DNA from: Fibrobacter sp. UWH4
GTDB taxonomy: Bacteria > Fibrobacterota > Fibrobacteria > Fibrobacterales > Fibrobacteraceae
Direction of reading: 5' to 3'
NCBI RefSeq assembly: GCF_900142475.1
Contig: NZ_FRAY01000003.1
Location: 248,001-312,000 of the forward strand
DNA: 64,000 nucleotides
The position numbers were made by a program, and so were the translations under genes. The notes under the pieces were generated by a model. It saw nothing but the letters and a program-made list of their open reading frames with translations, did not search any database and had not been told where the DNA came from. Below, one piece after another: positions 44,932 through 51,610 of the stretch (position 1 is the first letter of the stretch; every line of letters begins with the position of its first letter).

Positions 44932-45888
44932 TCAAGTATTGGTGCTTTCCTGTACTTTCTCGATAATTTCCTCAGGAGTCACAAAGTTCAGTACACTATA
45001 AGCGGTCATTTCATTGCCCATATCTTTGAAACTGGCCCCAAAGTGATAGACAGTGTCATCAATCAGCAGGAACCGGTCATGAATCGTCCGCATCGTCTTT
45101 AAATCTAGGTCAGGATATTGCTTTTTGTGCAAGGCTACTGCCTCCTTGAATTCGGGAGTGATTCTTGGAGAATAAATAACGGCCTTGACGCCCTTCATAC
45201 GCATCGCCGCAAATTTCAGTACTTCGATTGTGGCATACGGGTCAATAAAAACTACAGAACGCTTCGCCGACTTCACGAGATCAGCAATTAAAACGAGCCC
45301 GTCAAAACGTGTTCCAGTCGCAAGTATGCCTCCTGTAGGAGTTTGCGAAGCTTTGACGAAGAAATCGATGCGTTGTTCGACCGCAGAAAGGCGGGAATCC
45401 TGTTCGGCTATGGATTTTTCCACACCTTCAATTTTTACATTTTGGTCCTCAATTAGCTGCCGCTGCTCATGCAAACGGTCAGCAATCTGCAAGTCTGTTG
45501 CAATTTTTCGTTGGTTTACAGCGAACCCTTTGAGCATATAGTCTTTCAATACCGTATTTGCCCATTGTCGAAAACGAGTTCCGGCAATAGACTTGACTCG
45601 GTAACCAACAGAAATAATTACATCAAGGTTATATAGGGTTGTATTATAGGTTTGGTCAGCATCAGCACCCATATGTGCAAAATTTGCACACGTGATATCC
45701 TTTTCCAATTCACCCTCTTTATAGATATTTTTGATATGCCTCCCAATAACGGTCCTATCTTTTTGGAACAAGTCGGCCATCTGAACTTGCGAAAGCCAGA
45801 CGGATTCATTTTCCATACGAACCTCTAACCGAACTTCACCTTCTGGCTGGTAGAGCACAATTTCGCCTTTTTCTTCTGTTTTATCCAT
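44932..45888 (-). CDS. RhuM-family protein fused to a phospholipase-D-like domain
   Basis: 318 residues. N-terminal RhuM domain (about 1-140): VRMENESVWLSQVQMADLFQKDRTVIGRHIKNIYKEGEL with a helix-turn-helix-like start, then NLDVIISVGYRVKSIAGTRFRQWANTVLKDYM. A predicted coiled coil (about 145-190) links to a C-terminal domain (200-318) with VVFIDPYATIEVLKF and HDRFLLIDDTVYHFGASFKDMGNE, a PLD-like HxK-type motif in variant form. RhuM proteins occur in phage, virulence and plasmid loci; the PLD-like half suggests nuclease or phosphodiester binding. TAGGAGT precedes the ATG. Confidence 0.8.
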   Translation of the reverse strand: MDKTEEKGEIVLYQPEGEVRLEVRMENESVWLSQVQMADLFQKDRTVIGRHIKNIYKEGELEKDITCANFAHMGADADQTYNTTLYNLDVIISVGYRVKSIAGTRFRQWANTVLKDYMLKGFAVNQRKIATDLQIADRLHEQRQLIEDQNVKIEGVEKSIAEQDSRLSAVEQRIDFFVKASQTPTGGILATGTRFDGLVLIADLVKSAKRSVVFIDPYATIEVLKFAAMRMKGVKAVIYSPRITPEFKEAVALHKKQYPDLDLKTMRTIHDRFLLIDDTVYHFGASFKDMGNEMTAYSVLNFVTPEEIIEKVQESTNT

Positions 45889-45905
45889 TTTTTACTCCTA
45901 TAAAC

Positions 45906-45974
45906 AAAAAAAAGCCGGCTTTTGATATATAAAACTCCCAATATTCATTGGGGATATAGCAAAAGTCGGCTTTT
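45906..45974 (-). terminator. Large nested hairpin downstream of the 16-residue-repeat gene
   Basis: Outer arms AAAAGCCGGCTTTTG (45910-45924) and CAAAAGTCGGCTTTT (45960-45974) enclose an inner hairpin TCCCAAT-ATTC-ATTGGGGA; eight T follow on the minus strand. The left arm is itself a perfect 14-bp palindrome. Confidence 0.7.
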
Positions 45975-46043
45975 CTAGTCGAACGTGGCTTGTAAGCGGA
46001 AATCCGCTACCAGTGCCTGTCAAGTTTTAATATACAAAAAAAA

Positions 46044-46388
46044 CTATGACGCGAAAAGTATCGCCAGCAGGGCCATCCACTCGCGGCGAGATAAAACGCC
46101 CTCTACTTCATAAAGGTTCTTTCCGCAGTACTCTTTTATTTTGCTGCCGTCCACTTCGTATATCGTGGGGCCGCAATAACGTTTTAGTTTTTCCCCGTCG
46201 AATTCCAGCAGGGTCTTTCCGCAATATTCCTTTATTTTATCCCCGTCTATCTCAAAAATGTTTTTGCCGTAATATTCTTTCACCTTGTCGCCATCAATTT
46301 CGTAAAGAGTTTTACCATAGTATTCCTTGATTTTGCCGCCTTCTATTTCAAGCAGCGTCTTGCCGTAATATTCCTTCAGTTTAGCCAT
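46044..46388 (-). CDS. Protein of six tandem 16-residue repeats (KIKEYYGKTLYEIDGD type)
   Basis: 114 residues from ATG 46388, preceded by AGAGGATATC. Six back-to-back units of 16 residues fill residues 3-98: KLKEYYGKTLLEIEGG, KIKEYYGKTLYEIDGD, KVKEYYGKNIFEIDGD, KIKEYCGKTLLEFDGE, KLKRYCGPTIYEVDGS, KIKEYCGKNLYEVEGV. The last 16 residues (LSRREWMALLAILFAS) are hydrophobic. Each unit looks like two short beta strands, so a repetitive beta-propeller or beta-flower-like fold is plausible. No function can be given. Confidence 0.8.
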   Translation of the reverse strand: MAKLKEYYGKTLLEIEGGKIKEYYGKTLYEIDGDKVKEYYGKNIFEIDGDKIKEYCGKTLLEFDGEKLKRYCGPTIYEVDGSKIKEYCGKNLYEVEGVLSRREWMALLAILFAS

Positions 46389-46430
46389 GATATCCTCTTT
46401 TTTTGGGGGCTTCCATTTGAATATAATAAA

Positions 46431-46467
46431 AACCCTGGCCATCGTTACGGGAGGTCGGGGATTTTTT
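46431..46467 (+). terminator. Orphan terminator-like hairpin, repeated at 47385
   Basis: CCCTGGCC pairs with GGTCGGGG, then ATTTTTT. No plus-strand gene precedes it. The same arrangement (CCCCGGCC ... GGTCGGGG) follows the PIN gene, so the RelB-PIN unit is bracketed by two related hairpins in the same orientation. Confidence 0.65.
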
Positions 46468-46497
46468 ATGAGTGGGGAAGAATCCCCCCATTAATCG

Positions 46498-46594
46498 TCA
46501 AACGTCTTCGTAATGTCCTTTGCACGAAAGGATGTCGATGAACAGTTAGTCGTTCTCTATTGACTCTAATTCGCTGAGTTCGTTGTTTAAGTTG
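46498..46594 (-). pseudogene. C-terminal remnant of a YoeB/Txe-type toxin
   Basis: On the minus strand one frame reads ...ELSELESIEND, stop (TAA 46546-46548), then LFIDILSCKGHYEDV, stop (TGA 46498-46500). The end LSCKGHYED is the characteristic C-terminus of YoeB/Txe endoribonucleases, including the catalytic-region His-Tyr. The in-frame TAA and the lack of the N-terminal two thirds show that it is dead. Identification rests on a short stretch. Confidence 0.4.
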
Positions 46595-46641
46595 CATTTC
46601 GGTGTGTTTTTATGTATATTTTAACAAAAGAGGTTGCTATT

Positions 46642-46974
46642 ATGTCACAAACCACCTTTAGCATCAGAATGGATGACAGCCTGAAAAAAGACTTTGACAA
46701 ACTTTGCGAGGAGTTTGGCATGTCGATGACCACGGCGATAAATGTCTTTGCTCGTGCCGTTGTGCGCGAGAAGAGGATTCCTTTCGAGGTTTCGTCTACA
46801 AAGGCTCCCGCCTATGCCGCCGACAGGCGTGTTTTCTACAATGCAAATCCAGTTGCGAGCCGCATGTCGATGGTGATGCGCCAGCTTTCTGCCGAGGCCG
46901 AAAGAGCTGGGGCCGCCGATATGACTCTAGACGAAATCAATGCCGAAATTGATGCAGCCAGGAGCGGTCGATGA
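46642..46974 (+). CDS. RelB/DinJ-family antitoxin paired with PIN toxin
   Basis: 110 residues from ATG 46642 (MSQTTFSIRMDDSLKKDFDK), a ribbon-helix-helix DNA-binding start with MSMTTAINVFARAVVREKRIPFEV as in RelB/DinJ. The C-terminal half (about 60-110) would wrap the toxin. GAGGTTGC precedes the ATG. The stop overlaps the toxin start by 4 nt (ATGA), a usual toxin-antitoxin layout. Pairing of a RelB-type antitoxin with a PIN toxin is less common than with RelE. Confidence 0.85.
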   Translation: MSQTTFSIRMDDSLKKDFDKLCEEFGMSMTTAINVFARAVVREKRIPFEVSSTKAPAYAADRRVFYNANPVASRMSMVMRQLSAEAERAGAADMTLDEINAEIDAARSGR

Positions 46975-47384
46975 AGTATTATGCGGTCATTGACACGAAT
47001 GTCATTGTTTCCGCTTTGCTGAAATGGAACTCTGTTCCTGGAGTCGTATTGCAGGCAGTTTTCAATGGATTTGTTGTTCCTGTATACAATGATGAAATTC
47101 TGATTGAGTATCGCAATGTTTTGAATAGACCGAAATTCGGTTTTTCTTCAGAGTTAATTTCAGAAACCATATCCCAGATAGAATCCTTGGGTGTTATGGA
47201 AAATGCTCTTGAAACTGTTGCAGAAGCCATGCCCGATCCAAAGGATATTGTCTTTTATTCCATTGCGCTTTCTCATGGCAAAACAGCCGAAACGCATCTT
47301 GTAACGGGGAATATCAAACATTTCCCTGCAAATCCGATTGTAGTCACCCCGCGACAGATGTTGGATATTCTGTGCATGTACTAA
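46971..47384 (+). CDS. PIN-domain toxin (COG1569-type)
   Basis: 137 residues. The PIN active-site acids are visible: YAVIDTNVIVSAL (Asp8 region), EYRNVL (Glu), and PDPKDIVFYSIAL with VTGNIKHF (Asp/Asn positions). PIN toxins are Mg-dependent ribonucleases, here probably held in check by the RelB-type protein encoded just upstream with a 4-nt overlap. A terminator follows at once. Confidence 0.85.
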   Translation: MKYYAVIDTNVIVSALLKWNSVPGVVLQAVFNGFVVPVYNDEILIEYRNVLNRPKFGFSSELISETISQIESLGVMENALETVAEAMPDPKDIVFYSIALSHGKTAETHLVTGNIKHFPANPIVVTPRQMLDILCMY

Positions 47385-47423
47385 AAATCCCCGGCCTTCT
47401 TTACGAGAGGTCGGGGTATTTTA
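47385..47423 (+). terminator. Terminator of the RelB-PIN pair
   Basis: CCCCGGCC (47389-47396) pairs with GGTCGGGG (47409-47416), followed by TATTTT. Related to the hairpin at 46431. Confidence 0.75.
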
Positions 47424-47465
47424 AAGTATGGGGGAGGCTGCGCGCGGTTTAAGATCCGCGGGAAC

Positions 47466-49604
47466 TTATTCCCCGACTTGCAGTTTCAGGGTCTTTCCGG
47501 CGGGGTTGCGGACCACATAGACGCCGCTCCCGAAGCCGGCGGTCTTGAGTCCGGCCTTGAGGTCCGTGAGCGTTGCGCCGGCGTTCATTCGGATGTTCCC
47601 GAGCTCGGAGCCCATCAGGTCGAATACCCTGTAGCTGCCCGCGGCCCTCGCGAAAGCATTTGCCATGCCTGCGGCTCCTGCAGCTCCGGCGCCGTTATGG
47701 GCGATTTTCGGCACGATGCCCGTGGTTCCGTTGCGGATGTCCTCAGCGCTGCCTTCGCTTTCACCCCCAATTTCTCCAAATGCAATCCAGTCGAGGTTCA
47801 CGTAGTCGCTTGTCACCATCACCTTGAGCACGTGCTCGCCCTCGGTGAGTTCCTTGGTGGTCGTTCCCTTGAAGGTGCCGTAGGAGTCGAAATCCCCGGT
47901 GCCCGCGAGTGCGAGCGTGTCGGTAATCGGCTCGTCGTCCATGAACAAGCGCACGCCCGTGTTGTCCATGCCGCTAGCGTAACTGAGCTCGAAGGGGAGC
48001 TTCCCGCCGGCCTGCACGTTCACGGTGTATTCCAGCCATTCGCCCTTCTGCGTGTAGCCCACGGCAAATCCGTCGCCGTTCTTCACGATATCCACGCGGT
48101 CTTCGCGATATTCCTTGCCTTGGTTTTCGGTGTCCATGTCATAGTAGGCCTTGCCGGCACCGCCCACATCGTAGTTCTCAAAGTCAATGAAGTTGGCGGG
48201 GCCTTCAACGCTTGCGCCTATAACCGGAACGTCGCATTTAGCTTCGGGGTCGGTGAGTTTTTCCTTGCAGAAGGGGCTTTGCGGAATGGCTGTCTTGCTA
48301 TCCTCGAATTCCCAGTAGTCCGCTTCGAAGTCGCCTTCAAATACAAAGAATACGTCGTGCTTGCCAACGGCACCTGTGAGCGGAACTGTTACGAGGCCGT
48401 CTGCGGAAAATTCCGCCTTGCCAACAATTTCGCCGTTCACCTTGTCCAGACGGACGGTGATGCTCGACGCCTTCTTGACGTTCAGAACGGACGCCGAGAA
48501 GCTTTCTGCGCCTGCATCGCCGAATTCCACGCCACTAATCTTGGTGTATTTTCCTTCGGAAAGATTAGTGATGACCGTATTGCCGGCGGTACCGCTCTTG
48601 CGGACCCTCACGTCTTCGCCCCACGACATGGTTTCCGCTTCCACGCGCTTGTACGGGTCGAAATCTTCCACCTGAGCCACGCCATTATCCGGCCAATAAT
48701 CAATTTTTTGAATAGTGCCGTCGGCGTTGTACTTCATTTCGGAAAGGCCGACAGAACGACGCTCCTTGTGTTGGAATTTCTGGCCCATCTTCTCGGACTT
48801 GTAACGCCAAAGTTCGTAATTTAGGCCGAAAACGTAGGATTTCCCCTTGAAATCGATGATACCCGGGTGGTTTCCGTTACTGCGCGACGAATGCGGCATA
48901 ATGTCCCCCTTGTAGGTCCAGGGGCCCGTAATCTTGTCGCTCATGGCATACCCGATACCTTCCGCACAGCAGGTCGATGCGAAAGTCATGTAGTAATTGT
49001 TGCCGTGCTTATAGACCCAGGGGCCTTCCTGGTAATCCTTGATCTTGGGGTAGGTGACGATGGAGCCCTGAGTACTAATCATGTCCTTGTTCAACTTGAT
49101 CATGTACAATTCGGGGTTGCCCCAGTACATGTAGGCCTGCCCGTCGTCGTCAATCCAGACGGTAGGGTCGATATCGTTCCAGTGCTCGCGCTGCCAGACC
49201 AGGGCCTTGTTCAAAGGTTCCTTGAAGGGGCCGTAAGGGTTATCCGCCACCAAGACGGAAATGCCGTTGCCGTGAATGGGGACGTACATGAACCACTTGC
49301 CGTCGCGCTCGATGACCTGTTCCGCCCAGGCCCCGTTGGTTTTTGTGCTCCACTTGATGTCGCCCAGGCTCGCTACGGCTCCATGACTGGTCCAGTTGAC
49401 CATGTCCGTGGAAGTGTGCAAAAGCCAGTCGTACATCATGAACCCGTCGGCATTGTCCTCGTCGTGGGTCGTGTACAGGTAAACCGTATCCCCATGGACA
49501 TAGGGCGCCGGGTCCGCCGTATAATTTGTCGTGATTACAATTTTCTGAGCGAAACCCGTACAAGCCAAGGCCAATACGGAAGAAACGAATAAGATATTTT
49601 TCAT
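47466..49604 (-). CDS. Secreted GH43 enzyme with two CBM6-like modules and sorting tail
   Basis: 712 residues from ATG 49604 (GGAG 6 nt before; the TTG at 49616 contains that site). Signal peptide, GH43 propeller (about 20-315) with acidic residues in YTADPAPYVHGD, DIDPTVWIDDDG and YQEGPWVYKHG, then a first beta-sandwich (about 325-425), a CBM6-like module (about 465-640; FIDFENYDVGGAGKAYYD, GYTQKGEWLEYTVNV), and a tail (YRVFDLMGSELGN ... GVYVVRNPAGKTLKLQV) resembling a T9SS sorting domain. Likely an arabinofuranosidase/xylosidase acting on plant cell wall. A TATCTTTA box lies at 49636-49643 on the minus strand. Confidence 0.88.
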   Translation of the reverse strand: MKNILFVSSVLALACTGFAQKIVITTNYTADPAPYVHGDTVYLYTTHDEDNADGFMMYDWLLHTSTDMVNWTSHGAVASLGDIKWSTKTNGAWAEQVIERDGKWFMYVPIHGNGISVLVADNPYGPFKEPLNKALVWQREHWNDIDPTVWIDDDGQAYMYWGNPELYMIKLNKDMISTQGSIVTYPKIKDYQEGPWVYKHGNNYYMTFASTCCAEGIGYAMSDKITGPWTYKGDIMPHSSRSNGNHPGIIDFKGKSYVFGLNYELWRYKSEKMGQKFQHKERRSVGLSEMKYNADGTIQKIDYWPDNGVAQVEDFDPYKRVEAETMSWGEDVRVRKSGTAGNTVITNLSEGKYTKISGVEFGDAGAESFSASVLNVKKASSITVRLDKVNGEIVGKAEFSADGLVTVPLTGAVGKHDVFFVFEGDFEADYWEFEDSKTAIPQSPFCKEKLTDPEAKCDVPVIGASVEGPANFIDFENYDVGGAGKAYYDMDTENQGKEYREDRVDIVKNGDGFAVGYTQKGEWLEYTVNVQAGGKLPFELSYASGMDNTGVRLFMDDEPITDTLALAGTGDFDSYGTFKGTTTKELTEGEHVLKVMVTSDYVNLDWIAFGEIGGESEGSAEDIRNGTTGIVPKIAHNGAGAAGAAGMANAFARAAGSYRVFDLMGSELGNIRMNAGATLTDLKAGLKTAGFGSGVYVVRNPAGKTLKLQVGE

Positions 49605-49635
49605 CTTAATCTCCAAACATGTTTTACACCAGAGA

Positions 49636-49643
49636 TAAAGATA
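49636..49643 (-). promoter_or_regulatory. TATCTTTA -7-like box upstream of the GH43-CBM6 gene
   Basis: Minus-strand TATCTTTA 31 nt before the ATG, same element as at 1550, 8743 and 25195. Confidence 0.35.
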
Positions 49644-49739
49644 TATCGCGAAAAGCCCCGCGGAACGCCCCGGGATTAACTTATCATTGACATTTTTACA
49701 AAAGCGGGGGAAGGCTCCCCCTGCTTGCAGCCTTGCCCT

Positions 49740-49872
49740 GTGTCATCCTGAGCGGAGCCTGTCATTCTGGAGCGCAGCGATAGAATCCAGGCGTAGTCGA
49801 TATACGAAACTTGGCTACTTGTAGCCTTAGTTGAGTTAGGTTCGTAGGAGCAGGATCTAGGGCAAGTCTTCC
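49740..49872. repeat. 133-bp repeat, copy 2
   Basis: Base-for-base identical to 43105-43237 and in the same orientation. It lies in the 744-bp gene-poor stretch 49605-50348, preceded by the hairpin GGGGGAAGGCTCCCCC. Copies 1 and 2 bracket 6.5 kb of accessory genes. Confidence 0.9.
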
Positions 49873-49957
49873 AGCACCCCCTCGAACGGGCGCTCAGGCG
49901 CCGCGCCCGTAACGCCCCGGCTTCAAAATGTCCACGGCTCCAGAGCTAAGCTCGCCT

Positions 49958-50192
49958 CGCTCACATGGCCTCGGCCTTCGGCCGACGAATGTTCGCTCGA
50001 CGACTTATCTTCTTCCGCCTTAGGGCTTTCATTTCCGGTTGTCTTGCCGCACTTGATGCGGCACCTCCTTTCCCCGCCCGCGTCATGCCGATGGAAATCG
50101 GCATTAGCTTTTCATGTCCGAAAAAAAACGCTCCGGCTCAGTCTGCTCCGCACGCTCGCATGGCCTCGGGCTTCGCCCGACGAATGTTCGCT
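49958..50192. repeat. 40-bp direct repeat pair with compensatory hairpin change
   Basis: Copies at 49958-49997 and 50153-50192 differ at 3 of 40 positions. Two of the differences are partners in the same hairpin: TCGGC-CTTCG-GCCGA in the first, TCGGG-CTTCG-CCCGA in the second. Both copies continue CGAATGTTCGCT. No reading frame of interest; function unknown. Confidence 0.8.
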
Positions 50193-50221
50193 TAGCGGCC
50201 AGGCATTCACCGTCGCTTTCT

Positions 50222-50281
50222 TTAGGCGTCCATTTTGTAGTTCTTGCGAGTGAAATTTTTCTTAATGTTCTTCTTAGACAT
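50222..50281 (-). CDS. Possible 19-residue basic peptide
   Basis: MSKKNIKKNFTRKNYKMDA, preceded by TTGAGGGTTATT with GAGGG at a good distance from the ATG and by a hairpin GGGCTGT/ACAGCCC (50294-50312). It lies 67 nt after the stop of the minus-strand FISUMP gene. Could be a real micro-gene or chance. Confidence 0.3.
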   Translation of the reverse strand: MSKKNIKKNFTRKNYKMDA

Positions 50282-50348
50282 AATAACCCTCAATGGGCTG
50301 TTAAGCACAGCCCTGTTTATTTGTTAAAATTGTTTGTTTAATTAACGA

Positions 50349-51497
50349 TTACTCAACCATTACGCAACGGACGGACGCCCCATACGTTTTATAAAGATCT
50401 CGACTAGAAGCCGTTTTATCAGTATCACTCATTGATGAAATTGGAGCACCTTCTTCAGGATATTCAACAGATTCTCTAGGATAAAACCATTGAGTTGCTA
50501 CTTTTTGATTCTTAAACTTATACGCCCAATTATACCCAGCCCCAAGCAAACTATATCCACTATAATTATACCCACCAAAACTTGTTGCGCGAGCATCTTC
50601 TGCGCCATGTCTATTTCCATCTGCATGCAAAATGATATAGAAATCATTTTCAGTTAACAAGCGCCAACCTTTGGGACAAATTCCCTGGTGGTTCGGCTTA
50701 ATCTGATTTGCACAGCTCTTGGTATTGCACTCGCTCGGTAAATTCATCATCTCGGCCCACTGATAAAGTCCACCATATTTGTCACAGTTGGTAGTGTCAT
50801 TATCGTAGCAATAGCGTTCTATTTTAGAATCGTTATTTTGGTCTTCTTCACCATCAACCATTTCACCAATATTCAAATTTTCCGCCATCACGGTAACAGA
50901 AGCAGAATTTTCATCTTTGTCTTTTCCATTAATTGTCAAATAGTAATAGGAGCGCCCGTTACGGGTATCGGTAAATTTCTTGTAGGCCCCAGTAAGGACG
51001 CTATCTGAATATAAAGCTCTTCGATGATTATACGGCACATATTCGCTACTACTCGACGGTTCCACCATACTGCAGCTCGAAACCACAACACTCGAAGAAG
51101 ACTGCTTAACTTCTTCGCTGCTGCTCGACTTTGCTTCAGAAGAAGAAGAGTTCACCGAAGAACTAGATTCCTTCGCCTTTTCTACTGAAGAACTAGAATT
51201 TTCGTCTTTTTTAGAAGACGAAGAGGCGACCTCACCTTCGCTAGAAGATGACGTCGACTTTTCTACCGAGGAAGAAGACTTTTCCTTATCGGCACTCTTT
51301 TGCGAGCTAGAAGAATTTTTGGAAACCTCATCGCTACTGCTCGAAACTTCCGCAATCGGGTCAGGGTCGGCACTGCTGGAGCCGCTGTCGCACGCAGTAA
51401 ACGCAGCAAAGACAAGAGCCATGGCAAGAAGTATGGATTCCCTACGCTTCGCTTCGAGAATGACAGGCCAAGAATGACGCAATGTAAAAATCTTCAC
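50349..51497 (-). CDS. FISUMP-domain lipoprotein with repeat-derived signal peptide
   Basis: 382 residues; GTG start with GGAGG 6-7 nt upstream. Lipobox FTAC (Cys36), a long Ser/Lys/Glu linker (about 48-145, many SSSS runs), then FISUMP domain (about 160-382): YYYLTINGKD, VTVMAENLNIGE, YCYDNDTTNCDKYGGLYQWAEMMNL, GICPKGWRLLTENDF and terminal GASVRCVMVE. Residues 7-23 (RHSWPVILEAKRRESIL) are encoded by a TCATTCT...GAATCCA palindromic repeat, giving an unusually long n-region before the hydrophobic core. Surface role unknown. Confidence 0.85.
   Translation of the reverse strand: MKIFTLRHSWPVILEAKRRESILLAMALVFAAFTACDSGSSSADPDPIAEVSSSSDEVSKNSSSSQKSADKEKSSSSVEKSTSSSSEGEVASSSSKKDENSSSSVEKAKESSSSVNSSSSEAKSSSSEEVKQSSSSVVVSSCSMVEPSSSSEYVPYNHRRALYSDSVLTGAYKKFTDTRNGRSYYYLTINGKDKDENSASVTVMAENLNIGEMVDGEEDQNNDSKIERYCYDNDTTNCDKYGGLYQWAEMMNLPSECNTKSCANQIKPNHQGICPKGWRLLTENDFYIILHADGNRHGAEDARATSFGGYNYSGYSLLGAGYNWAYKFKNQKVATQWFYPRESVEYPEEGAPISSMSDTDKTASSRDLYKTYGASVRCVMVE
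51431..51480 (-). repeat. TCATTCT...GAATCCA repeat inside a coding region
   Basis: Minus strand: GCGTCATTCTTGG, then CCTGTCATTCTCGAAGCG / AAGCGTAGGGAATCCATAC. The CCTGTCATTCT and GAATCCA blocks match the 133-bp repeat. It encodes the n-region of the FISUMP signal peptide. Confidence 0.75.
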
Positions 51498-51610
51498 AGA
51501 AGACCTCCAGTAACCTCGAAATTCTACACCCCAAATTTAATTTATTTTCGCACAAATTGTCCCCTCCGGCTATTGACAGGGGTGTTCAATTTATATATAT
51601 TAGTGTTCAA

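Noticed and set aside
44745-44966. 73-codon frame on the plus strand between DUF2442 and RhuM-PLD genes
   Set aside because: It crosses two terminators and has no ribosome site or family similarity.
45906-45974. Invertible promoter or recombinase site
   Set aside because: The inverted arms are 15 bp with a 35-nt loop and a U-tract on one side, which fits a terminator; no local invertase is adjacent.
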